Of a stretch of 64,000 bases of DNA, positions 1 through 9,659 are shown piece by piece. The notes beneath the pieces are model-generated. The model was given only the letters and a program-made list of their open reading frames with translations, was not told where the DNA came from and did not search any database. The DNA is from Ophioceras dolichostomum (taxonomy: Eukaryota > Ascomycota > Sordariomycetes > Magnaporthales > Ophioceraceae): contig PYST01000212.1 of assembly GCA_003049485.1 (NCBI GenBank), positions 1 to 64,000 on the forward strand, given 5' to 3'. How positions within the stretch are numbered: position 1 is the stretch's first letter; each line of letters starts with the position of its first letter. The position numbers and the translations under genes are program-made.

Positions 1-62
1 ATACCCCCCGGGAGGTTGCTAACGGCCGGCTGTCGAAGCCGGGCCGAGCCCGGCGTTAAATC

Positions 63-88
63 CTACTACTACTACTACTACTACTACT
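63..88. repeat. (CTA)8 trinucleotide microsatellite
   Basis: Eight perfect CTA units plus CT. On the minus strand the array reads as consecutive TAG triplets in the frame of the GTPase fragment that enters from the right, so it provides that reading frame's stop. It lies exactly where family homology to AIG1-like G-domain proteins fades. Confidence 0.95.
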
Positions 89-571
89 TGAGGTGGCTCT
101 GATAAGAGGAATTCAGAACCTGTGCGACGTTGGTGAGGATCTCAGCGTCGCCGCGGTGGGTGTCATCAAAGCCGGGCGTGTCAAGGAAGACGAACTGCTG
201 GCCATTGATGATGCAAGGATAGTCCTTTGTCGTCTGTGTGCCTAAATCCAGTGCGTGTCAGTCTAGAGCTGCGTTCTGTATCAAGTAGTCCACCTGCGCC
301 CACTCGAATTTATCTCTCCTTTCGGCCAAGTTGACATACAAGACTCAAGAGTGTTCCCAACAACAGGGCCATTCGAGCCCGTAAGGCCAGTTAGAAGGCG
401 CAGAAAATTACTTTTGCCCGAGCCGGTGACGCCCATCACTGCGATGAGCCTAACCGTATTTGGGGGAAGACTGGGCAGCCATGGAAACAGGGGCGGGGTG
501 TCCGTAGGTGAGTCCGGCCAGTCCGTGGTCGTGAGATCTTTGGTATTCACCATAACTGTGAAAGATGCCAT
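84..571 (-). CDS. G-domain (AIG1/septin-like P-loop) GTPase, 3' end truncated or continuing out of the window
   Basis: Minus-strand gene read as exon 1 571-340, intron 339-242 (GTATGT..TTTAG) and exon 2 241-84. Exon 1 carries the G1/Walker A P-loop GVTGSGKS near residue 47. Splicing restores the conserved stretch SCTQTTKDYPC, followed by the G3 switch II motif FLDTPGFDDT. Fungal proteins of this family normally go on for another 150 or more residues with G4 and G5 motifs. Here the frame stops at 84-86 in a TAG-triplet repeat. It may be a truncated gene, or there may be an intron starting at the repeat with the remainder outside the window. The gene is head-to-head with the HSP70-like gene at 1065. 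Such GTPases are common in fungal accessory regions; the cellular role is unknown. Confidence 0.7.
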
Positions 572-1064
572 GGTTTGTCAGAGAGTGGGAGATTGTGTGG
601 CTCAGTCACTAGGTAAACGGAGGTTACGAAAAGATTGATACGGAAGCCTGGAGATGGGAAGTGTGCTTGGTTGACAGGCTGGTAGAAGTGAGAAGCAGAG
701 CTGGGAAGCGGAAGGCGGCACGATCAAATTATCTGGCCCGGCCCCCCGCCAAGATACGGTTCCAAGAAGAGTTCAGCTTCACTCAACACCGCCACCGCCA
801 CCAAATTTCCTTCGCCAAAGCAAAGTGATGGTGGGGTAGAAGTATCTCGTCTCGAATAGCCAATATGATTGGAGAGCCATGACTGGTGTGTGAAGTGAGG
901 GGTCATCAGCTGAAGACAAAGCTGGTGCCCAGCTCATATATGGGGAGTGTTCCGCCATCAATCCACGTTCGATTCTAACCCGCTGCGCGAATTCTCGTTG
1001 GGGAGAGCGCACCTTTGCGTCGTCTCTGTCTGGAGGTACCTTCGACCGCGGAGAGCTGCCCAGC
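572..1064. promoter_or_regulatory. Shared intergenic region between divergent GTPase and HSP70-like genes
   Basis: 493 bp separating two divergent start codons, so it must hold both promoters if the genes are expressed. I see no clear TATA box and no conserved ORF on either strand. The short open frames here show no recognisable motif. Confidence 0.5.
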
Positions 1065-3598
1065 ATGTATTTCCCTTGGAAGCACACCACGGAACGCAGG
1101 CGAGTCCATAAGAGTGGTAAACAGACCTCTCAGAATACTCAGAAGACCCAGACTACTACCGAGAGCATTCCGCCGGTGCGCAGACTTCTGGTTGGTGTCG
1201 ACTATGGCACGACACACTCCGGTTAGTGCTTTCTCTCTGAACTCATGTCGTTCCCTACCTTGTCGGTCTCTGAAGTCTGAGCGGATGTTTCTGCTACCCA
1301 GGTAACCGGGAGTTTTCTGAGTGGAGCTGATGATGGGGCCCTCTTTGATCCCGACAGGATTAAGCTATGCGTTTTCCGACGCCTCCGACATCAATGACAT
1401 CCATACCTGGACGAAATATCCCGGAGCGAGCGCGCACAGTACGGACTACTGCGAAAAAGCCCCCTCCATGATTGCATTCGCCTGCGACAATGCAGACCTC
1501 GAGGCGGACGCGTGGGGCTACGAGGTCGAGCCCGGGATGAAGATCTATGCCTGGACCAAGCTGCACCTTGACGAGGATGCTCTGGCATCTGAGTTCGACG
1601 ATCCAACCCTGCGCAGAGCCGTCGCCGGCGGCATCATGAAACTGCCACCGGGGAAGTCTGCCGAGGACATCGCCACCGCGTACCTTCGAGGGATGCACGA
1701 CATGTTTGTCCGGGGCATCTCGGAGAGCATCGGTGGCCGGGACAAGCTCGCTGGTCTCCCCATGAGTGTTTGGGTGACTGTGCCAGCAATATGGAGCGAT
1801 CGGGCCAAGAGCATCACCGTGCGCGCCGCCAGGAAAGCGGGTTTTGCATCTCGGCCAGACGATATTCTGGGAGTCATCGCCGAACCAGAGGCAGCCGCCC
1901 ATATGGCACTCAAAACGACCATCCGTCAAACCCACGACCTGGTGGAGGTAAGCCTATCATACCCGGCAATCGACCATGGGCGTTACTGACAGGTCCATCT
2001 ACAGGCCGGCACTGGAGTGATGATATGCGACTGTGGGGGAGGCACAGTGGACATCACAACCTACGAGGTGACGGAGGTTTCGCCCAGTCTCCGGCTCAGA
2101 GAACTCGCAGTGGGAGGAGGTGAGTCAAATGACGGTCGTTGTGTATGCAGTGATCTGTTTGGGGCTGCATCGAGGCTAACAGCCAATGTCGTTCTGTTCA
2201 AAGGCGGAAAGTGCGGTGCGACATTCGTCGACAGGAACTTCTACCAGCTGATGTCCGACCGCTTCGGCACCGCTTTCAACAGCCTCGACCAGGGGCTCAC
2301 CGGGCCGGGAAGCCACTTCATGACCATGTTCGAGAACCGAAAGAAGGAGTTCAGCACCAAGAGCCCAAGCAAGCGGCCGATGAAGCTGGTCCTGAACATG
2401 CCTGAGCTACTGCAGACAGAGGAGACAGCCGCAATTTACGACTTCAACACTTCGCAGGTCGTCCTCTCCCATGCCGACATGGAAGGATTGTTTGCTCCTG
2501 TCGTGGAAACAGTTCTCAGCCTCGTCCAAGACTAGATCGACTAAGTGCAACAGAACGACGAGCCAAAAATCGACACCCTCGTCCTCGTGGGCGGGTTCGG
2601 GTCTTCCCTCTACCTAAGGGAGAAATTGGTGGCCTGGTGCTCGTCGAAACGCATTCGCTTGGCAAGCCCACTGTCCGGAGGGTGAGTACCGGAGCCCAGA
2701 TCCCAGAGTCTCCCTTTGCAGCCGCCATACAACATAGGAGCCGCGGGTCACTCGATTTCTCTAACCACAACCAACCTGGACTTGGGTTCGTAGGTGGTCG
2801 GCGATCTCGTCAGGAGCCGTCTTGCGCGCGCTCGGAGGTGGCGCCGTTCGCCAATGGAGGTGCCGTAGGCATTATGGCGTCGGATCATCACGTCGATACG
2901 ACCCAAGGATTCATAGCAATTACAACAAGAAACTCCGCAATAAATACTACAGCGAGTATCGCGAAGAAGAGAGACTAAATGGCTTCAGGAAGTGGCTTGT
3001 TCGAAAGGTGTGTGGCTACCCACTTTCCCCGTATCGACGTTTGCTCCATGAGCAACCGAAGGACGACAACTGCGGCAACAGGCTATTACAGGGAGATTGT
3101 TGGACTGACAGCTCGGTTGTCCGGCTAGGGCGATGTCCTTCACGCAGATTCGAGGATCGAAGAACATAGTAGACGCACCTGCTCCGATTTGGAGGCCTCT
3201 AAGAAGCAAACTGTGTCTATCTTTGCCTGTGCCCTCGATGACCCCCCGGGCACGGTAGAGGGCGAAGGTAAGTTGCCGACCTTCAATGGCGGAACGAGAT
3301 CAAGGCGTGTGCCACCCCCAATTAGTTGGGGCTGTATTTGGATCGGTACTAAGTTAGATGCTCAACGTTTGTAGGTCTCGAGCATATTGGCGATGTCGAA
3401 TTTTCCCTCGCCGAGGTCGACCTGACGAAATTTGACTGCAAGGAGAGGAAAGGAAGGAAGTACTACATGATAAAATATCATGTCGTCGTGAAACTTTGCG
3501 ATGATAGCGGGCTACTTGAATGGTTGGTGATGTGTGACGGCAAGCAGCTCGGCGAAGGCAAGTTTGCTTTCGCAGCTGATGGCGAGGGGTCTGTCTGA
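1065..3598 (+). pseudogene. HSP70-like ATPase (HSPA12-type fungal family) with two in-frame stops
   Basis: Seven exons: 1065-1221, 1358-1947, 2005-2119, 2204-2681, 2794-3007, 3129-3267 and 3375-3598. They sum to 1917 nt, all phases agree, and a 638-residue frame results. The actin/HSP70 ATPase fold is recognisable: phosphate-1 loop VGVDYGTTHSG (exon 1), connect/phosphate region ICDCGGGTVDITTYEV (exon 3), and phosphate-2/adenosine motif LVLVGGFGSSLYL (exon 4). The last three exons encode the usual C-terminal beta-rich region of this family, ending at TGA 3596-3598. TAG at 2533-2535 and TAA at 2542-2544 interrupt exon 4 nine bases apart, just before the phosphate-2 motif. Family members usually have Gln at both places, so CAG and CAA have become TAG and TAA. 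The product from the ATG would be 397 aa and lack half of the nucleotide site. Splice sites and downstream coding look well preserved, which suggests a young lesion. Confidence 0.8.
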
Positions 3599-3699
3599 AC
3601 CTCGGTATCTTTCGTTGTAGAAAGTTGAGAGAAGAAAAATGTCTGCCACGACACTAGAACATGGACCAAGCCGCTTGACACAGCCAACACATGCGGAGA

Positions 3700-4760
3700 C
3701 TAGGAGGAACCAAGCAGATGCATGATGTCCTCTACGCTGTCCCATATCACATCCCCCTCCTCCCTCGGCGCCGCATGCTGTCCCTTGCACCTCTGCCCCC
3801 TCACCACACGCACACCTCGCAAGCCGATCAAATGCTGCTCGAGCTTCTCCGTCTGGCTGAGCGGCACAAGCTGGTCCTCCGCGCTCTGGTCAAGCACAAC
3901 CAGCTGCGGCAGCTTCCCCCTGGACACGCTCATCCATGGCGGCTAGAGGGAACAAAGCTGGACTCGTAGCTGTCTATGCGTCCTCATCACTACTAAACGA
4001 GATGGTGAGGAACGTGCGGTACACGTCCTCCAGACTGGCGTGAGGCTCTCCGAGGGTGTGAACCAGCCCAGAGAGGTCGTACAGCCCGTTGAGGCCTACA
4101 ATGGCGGCCGGGCAGGGCGGGTCCGGCAAGGGAGAACTGAAGCTCCAACTTTGGGATGATTTGAGGGTTGACTGGAAGGCGAGACAGGCGCCAGCGCTGT
4201 GGCCGGAGAGGATGTACGACCCGGGGGTGAGGCCGAGTGACGACAAAAGCGCGAAGCCGCGAAGAACGTCCCGGACGTGGTCGGGGTGGTAGGCCTCTCG
4301 AGAAGGATCTCCGTGGTCTTCCTTGCTGGGGTCGTAGGGGAGGGTTGGATGAGTGGGGAAGGGGACAGGGTGTAGTTCATAGAGATGATGGCTGTTAGCC
4401 GCAGCGACTCTGGGTGATGGGGCGCGGCGAGGAATGCGTGGGCAACTGTCGGCTCGATGGACGCGGATGTGAGCTGCGGGTCGCGCCAGACGCCGCCGTG
4501 GATGTGGACTTGCCAGCGCAGGAGGCCTTCATCACCTGGAGAGATACTGCGGGGAGAGAGACGACGGGAGAGTTGATGAGAGATCGCGTCTCGGGCGTGT
4601 CGGGGAGATAGATGCTGAGGTTCTGGAAACAGTTCGCGTTCTCCATGTACGGGGTATCCTTGGCGACTACCACAGAAACGGGATGGTCGATGTTGGGGCT
4701 TGTCACTACGCCGAGCTGCCACGTCGGGCGCGAGACATCATCAATGAAGGACATCATCAA
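3700..4760 (-). pseudogene. Kynurenine formamidase-like alpha/beta hydrolase, broken
   Basis: Minus-strand relic of a BNA7-type arylformamidase (N-formylkynurenine to kynurenine, tryptophan catabolism). Order of homology: ATG at 4760 (or 4754), start of the hydrolase, then the oxyanion motif HGGVWRDP near 4490, SMNYTLSP near 4380, the nucleophile elbow GHSAG near 4190, a catalytic Asp segment DQSAEDQLVP near 3890, and a C-terminal His segment QHAAPREEGD near 3765. These pieces lie in three frames. A one-base loss is needed near 4545-4555 and another near 4365-4375, both beside C runs. TAG at 3974-3976 stands where family members have Trp, and a one-base gain lies between 3974 and 3933. No intron with acceptable length and phase repairs the first two shifts. 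I call it a decayed gene. Basecalling or assembly error at the C runs is the alternative for the two deletions, but not for the stop. Confidence 0.75.
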
Positions 4761-7011
4761 AAGAGCAGCAGCAAGGGTTAAAGAAAGAAAAAGATCGAGA
4801 CTTACGCAGACAGTACAACGGACATGAGCGATGTTAATATAGGCGTTAACAGGCTTTCGTTAGTACCGAACGATCAAGCTTCTAGCGCATGCCGGCACGT
4901 CGACCGCGGAGCTAAGCTGTGGTCTGCGTTGCGTTGAAGGCCAGAACAGACCAACGCCAAAAACGGCAATACGCTAACCGCCTTTCGCACAGAGAGAAGC
5001 CCGCTAGTCCTGAACTGGGAAGGTGAGAGTCCAGAAAACGACTGAATGCTCGATCAGCTGGCTCCTCGAACATGAACGAACCCCGCGATCTGGCTCAAGC
5101 TTGAGGGGAGAAACATTAAGAAAGAAAGGGAGCCTTTGTAAGGGGACAGACTGCATTCTTCCGTCGAGAACACGGACCCAATCTTCTCTCCTGTCTCAAA
5201 TGCGATACTCTCGGCGCCTGGAGGCACTCCTATTAACGTGGAGAAATTTCGGCGCCAGCTCCGAGCCGGCTCGGCCCGTCGGTCTGCCTCGAGCGCCGGG
5301 GCAGGAATGGAGGTTGCGTGGGTTGTATATGGTTAATATCGTTCCCGAGCATGTCATACTCTGTTGTGGCATTGATGTGGGATTCCAGCAAAATGGCCCT
5401 GATGATGACCAGATTGGACTAGTTCTCACGTACTTGCTTTCCCCCACAGTCATGCTCAGCGCTTCCTCGCCTCGTCGCTGCTCGGCACTAGAGGAGAGGC
5501 GGTGGTGGACAAATTGCTTCACAATGTCGCCGGCCGGATGTACAAACGCATCAACTCACTAACGATGTTTAGCGTACTGTGGTTGCAGGCTAAAATAACC
5601 ACCCCCTACCAAGTACTCTCTTGGCGCGCTATACCGCATCCGTCCGAGGGTACAGCGAGATACTTCACTTTTCGCAACCCTTGTCCGCCAAGGGGACTTT
5701 CTTGCTAGGATTTATTTACCCCTGCAACCACAGTAGCACAAGACCAGACCAAAGCTCTGGATTTCAGAACGTGGGACGTAATAGGTACGAATACGCGATA
5801 CAGAGCTTATCGAACGCCGATGCTCGGAAGCGTTCCGATGGTGGCGTGTGTGGAGAACCTGGTATGTCATCGAGCCACATCTCGGCTGGGGATGCTTGCA
5901 TGTGCTCATGAGCTTGGTGCGAGTATTCGCGCTGCGCTGCGCTAGAAGCGCGAGAAGCGCTAGAGGCTGATCTTCCCGTGAAGCGTTCACGTCAAGTGTT
6001 CGACTTAATCTCCCAGCCCGCCAATTGAATTTTGCTCTGTCTCTTCTTCATGCATGATAGAATATTGACGACTGGATAGGCGATGCCTGGTTCCTCATTC
6101 AATGTTCCTCCCCCAGAAAGACAGACGCATTGGCGCCCGCCCACGTCCCCAGCATGTTTCCTGCATTTGGGTTACATCTCGGTGCTTGGCATCCTACCGA
6201 AATGCGCCCGCGTCGTGCGTGGTCGTACACCGGAGCCCCCGAGGATATGGGCGCTGGCAGCACACACCGCAGCGTTCACTTTTCTCGCTTGTGGTCCCGT
6301 CCAATCCCAACAGCAGCGTAACAAACCCATGATGATACCTTGCAGCAACACCCCGAGCAACAGCTCCATTTGCCCTCCATTTCCAGCTTCGGTGGTGTCT
6401 GCTTGCGTGTGACATCTGGACCGACCCGACGACGCAACGCTCCATATTTGGGCAAGCCTCGAGAACCCTGAAGATAAGAGTTTTCGAGTTCGAGCAGGGG
6501 TCCCCACGCCCCTCCGAAGAATCGTGAAAGAGAACACACGAGAGTGGGAGGGGAGCAGGGAAGGACCATGAAATGGAGGCTTCACCCCGCTGTTATGGTT
6601 CCTTTCAAGAGGCCAAGCAGCCCACTCGAAAGAACCGGGTCGGTCGTCATTGCCAACCATCCCGGTTTTTCTCTGTCGATCCTTTTTTTTTCTGTTCATG
6701 AGATTTTCCTTTTCTTTTTCTCCTTTTCTTCATCTCAACAACAGCCTCGCCTTCTTGGATTTTGGGCTGGGAAGTTCGCTACCAGGCGACGGGACCGTAT
6801 ATACCAGATGCTAATTGACAGTGCTAGTTAGCATTAACCCCCTCTTCTTCGTCTTATCCTCGTCTCGCCCCTTTGCCCCCCATCACATCCCCCGCCAGAG
6901 CGCATAGGCTTGACCGAGGCACTCCTTCGGCACTGAGTCGCATCGCAGATCAGGACGACAGGGCGACAAGACGACAAGACCATCCCAGACCAGACCGGAC
7001 GCCAAGCGAAG
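4761..7011. other. Long intergenic region with possible unidentified coding relic
   Basis: 2.25 kb between the broken hydrolase and the permease. Around 5180-5570 on the plus strand two frame-shifted stretches look protein-like (APGGTPINVEKFRRQL near 5220, then LLGTRGEAVVDKLLHNVAGR near 5485), but I cannot name the family and frames are interrupted. Near 5925-5995 there are short GCGC-rich 9-bp repeats and a small hairpin (CGTGAA, 3-nt loop, TTCACG at 5979-5993). From about 6660 to 6735 there is a T/C-rich tract, probably the permease promoter or leader. Nothing else is supported. Confidence 0.5.
6660..6735 (+). promoter_or_regulatory. Pyrimidine-rich tract upstream of permease
   Basis: T/C-rich tract ending about 275 bp before the permease ATG. 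Pyrimidine tracts near transcription starts are common in filamentous fungal promoters. A GTATATA string lies at about 6797. Assignment to the permease is by position and strand only. Confidence 0.4.
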
Positions 7012-9152
7012 ATGACGAAGCAAGTCCTCTCACAGGACGCCGGCGCGCTCGAGGAGCAGCCCGACGGCTTCGCGACCGGCGTGGAGACCAAGAAAGACCT
7101 TCATGGCGGCGTCGCGGCTCAGCAGCAGTCGGACGTGGATGCGGCGTCGGCCGACCACATGCTCGAGCAGCTGGGGTACAAGCCCGAGCTGCACCGCAAC
7201 CGCTCGACGCTGCAGGTAGCCTTCATGTCGTTCGTGCTGGCGTCAATCCCGTACGGCCTGGCCACCACGCTGTTCTACCCCCTGATCGGCGGCGGGCCGG
7301 TCAACATCATCTGGGGGTGGCTCGGCGTGTCGTTGATCATCATATGCGTAGCGGCGTCGCTGGGGGAGATCACGAGTGTTTATCCCACTGCTGGAGGTTC
7401 GTTTTTTGTGATTTCCTTCTTGAACTAATTGGTCGGGAATTGCCATGGAGAGAAGCGTCAATCGGTAGATTGATCGATCGGGTCAGCCCCTCCCCTCCTT
7501 CTTGGCTTTCGTTTGCTGTCTTCAATACATGCCATCTTCCTGCTGCCGAGTATTGGCGGCATATTTGGAGGCTTTGTGCGTGCGATAGGCCAGCCAGCAT
7601 GGGCGATGATGTCGTGCAGTCTGATTCGAGAATAGCTCAGCTCTCTTGGCGACGAATGTCTGGGCATTGTGGGGGACTGACTGACTGATACTTTTTCTTC
7701 GCCTACTCAACAGGTGTCTACTACCAGGCGTTCATGCTCGCCCCTCAGGAATGGCGCCGCTTGGCAAGCTGGATCACCGGTTGGCTGTACGTCGTCGGCA
7801 ACATCACCATCACACTCGCCGTCCAATTCGGCACCACTCTATTCCTTGTCGCATGCATCAACGTGTTCCAAACCGAGGCGGTCCTTACCGAGGTCGAGGA
7901 GGGCGTGTTCGAGATGGTCACTTCGGATATCTTCGCCGCCGAGACATACCAGGTCTTCTTGATCTTCCTCGGCATCACGCTTCTGTGTAACGCGATCTCG
8001 GCGCTGGGCAACCGCTGGCTGCCATGGCTAGATGTAAGTAGCTCAGCCATTTTGCGCGACGCTAGGGAGATGAACCATTTCGCTTGGTCTCTGTTGTTGC
8101 TGACGCGCCATACTTCTCTAGACTGCCGCCATTTTCTGGACCTTTGCTGGCGTTATCGCCATCATGGTGTCGGTCCTCGCTGTCGCCAAGAACGGTCGTC
8201 ACGATGCCGCCTGGGCGTTCGGCCACTTTGAGTCCAACTCGGGTTGGCCCGATGGCTGGTCCTTCTGCGTTGGTCTCCTGCATGCTGGCTATGCCACCTC
8301 GTCGACAGGAATGATCATCTCGTAAGGCTTCCTTTTACGCACCCACGACAGATGTGGAATCTCCGCTAATCTCTTCTAATCATCAATCGCAGGATGTGCG
8401 AGGAGGTGCGATCGCCATCGACTCAGGTGCCCAAGGCAATGGTGGCTACCATCGTGCTTAACACGTTCGCTGGTCTGCTGTTCCTGATTCCCTTGGTATT
8501 CGTGCTCCCGGATATCCAGTACTTAATCGGCCTGGCATCAGGCCAGCCCGTGCCAGCCATCATCCTAGACGCCGTAGGCTCACCAGGCGCCGCCATCGCG
8601 CTTCTGATGCCCCTTCTGGTGCTCGGCGTGATCTGTGGTGTCGGCTGCACCACTGCCGCCTCACGATGCACCTGGGCATTTGCTCGCGACGGCGCCATTC
8701 CGGGCTCCAAGTGGTGGCGCGTCGTCAACGAGCGCCTCGACGTGCCCCTCAACGCGATGATGCTGTCCATGGTGGTGCAGATCCTTCTGGGCCTCATCTA
8801 CTTTGGCTCGACGGCCGCCTTCAACGCCTTCTCGGGCGTAGGCGTTATTTGCCTCACCGCCGCGTACGCGACGCCCATAGCGATCAGTCTGGCGACCGGC
8901 CGGAAGCAGATGAAGGATGCCAAGTTCCCGCTTCGCGGGGGTCTTGGATACTTCTGCAACATCGTGGCCCTCGCCTGGTCGCTGCTCGCCATGCCGCTCT
9001 TCTGCATGCCCAGCTACCTGCCCGTCACAACCACTTCGGTCAACTATGCGCCTGTGGTGTTCGTCGGTGCTACTGTCATCTCCGCCGCCTGGTATGTGGC
9101 CTGGGGCAGCAAGCATTATGCCGGTCCGCCCACCCACGAGGTCTACTACTAG
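7012..9152 (+). CDS. APC-family amino acid/choline permease (Hnm1/GABA permease type)
   Basis: Four exons: 7012-7396, 7714-8033, 8122-8321 and 8393-9152. They total 1665 nt, or 554 aa, and every phase agrees. The protein is a 12-segment APC-superfamily transporter of the fungal amino acid/choline (AMAT) group in the plasma membrane. Support includes the TM1 region PYGLATTLFYPLIGGGPVNI, TM2 with GEITSVYPTAGGVYYQAF across the first splice junction, the loop MCEEVRSPSTQVPKAM after the third intron, and the C-terminal signature of an HYAGPP-type tail. The roughly 60-residue N-terminal tail is hydrophilic and cytosolic. The exact substrate (GABA, choline or other amino acids) cannot be read from sequence. 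Intron 1 is 317 nt, long for this genome; the other two are 88 and 71 nt. This is the only clearly intact gene in the first 11 kb. Confidence 0.93.
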
Positions 9153-9659
9153 GGTTCCCCATTTAGATCTCAACAACCGAGCTGCTCTCTGTGAGCTGGG
9201 CTATTCACTGTTCCCCCTCTCTTCAATTCCGACGCCGCTTTTCCATCCACCATACGCCGGAGTCTCGGAGTTGGGTTGGGAAGAATCTCCCGCTGTAATG
9301 GGACACGAACGGCCAAGAAGGGCACTGAGCCACAAGCACTGGAGGACGCCTTTTTTTGCATAAGTCTTGCATGATACCCCGATACAGAATTGACCGCATC
9401 CAGCGTCCGCATCATGTTGTGTTTCGCATACCATCGGTGCCAATTCCAGCTTTACTACTAGTTTTGTGAGTCCGCTAGGCGAGGGGAGGAGCTCGACGGA
9501 GCACATCATCAGGCTTCAACTCTGTCGGTTGGCCGTCCTCATCAACGAATCCCACGCTTACAATAATGTCGCGGGGGGAGGGGGGGGAATTTTCGTAGAA
9601 GGTCCCACATCCACTCCCTCGTCCTGTTGCTTCTTGCAGCTTCGCATGTACGCGGACAC
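9153..9659. other. Intergenic, convergent 3' ends
   Basis: 507 bp between the permease stop and the downstream end of the HET-gene homology. It probably holds both 3' untranslated regions. It contains an oligo-G run near 9570-9588 and no supported gene. Confidence 0.6.

Noticed and set aside
5023..5562. 179-aa plus-strand frame as an intact gene
   Set aside because: Protein-like stretches lie in a different frame from this one and are interrupted; only a possible relic is noted.
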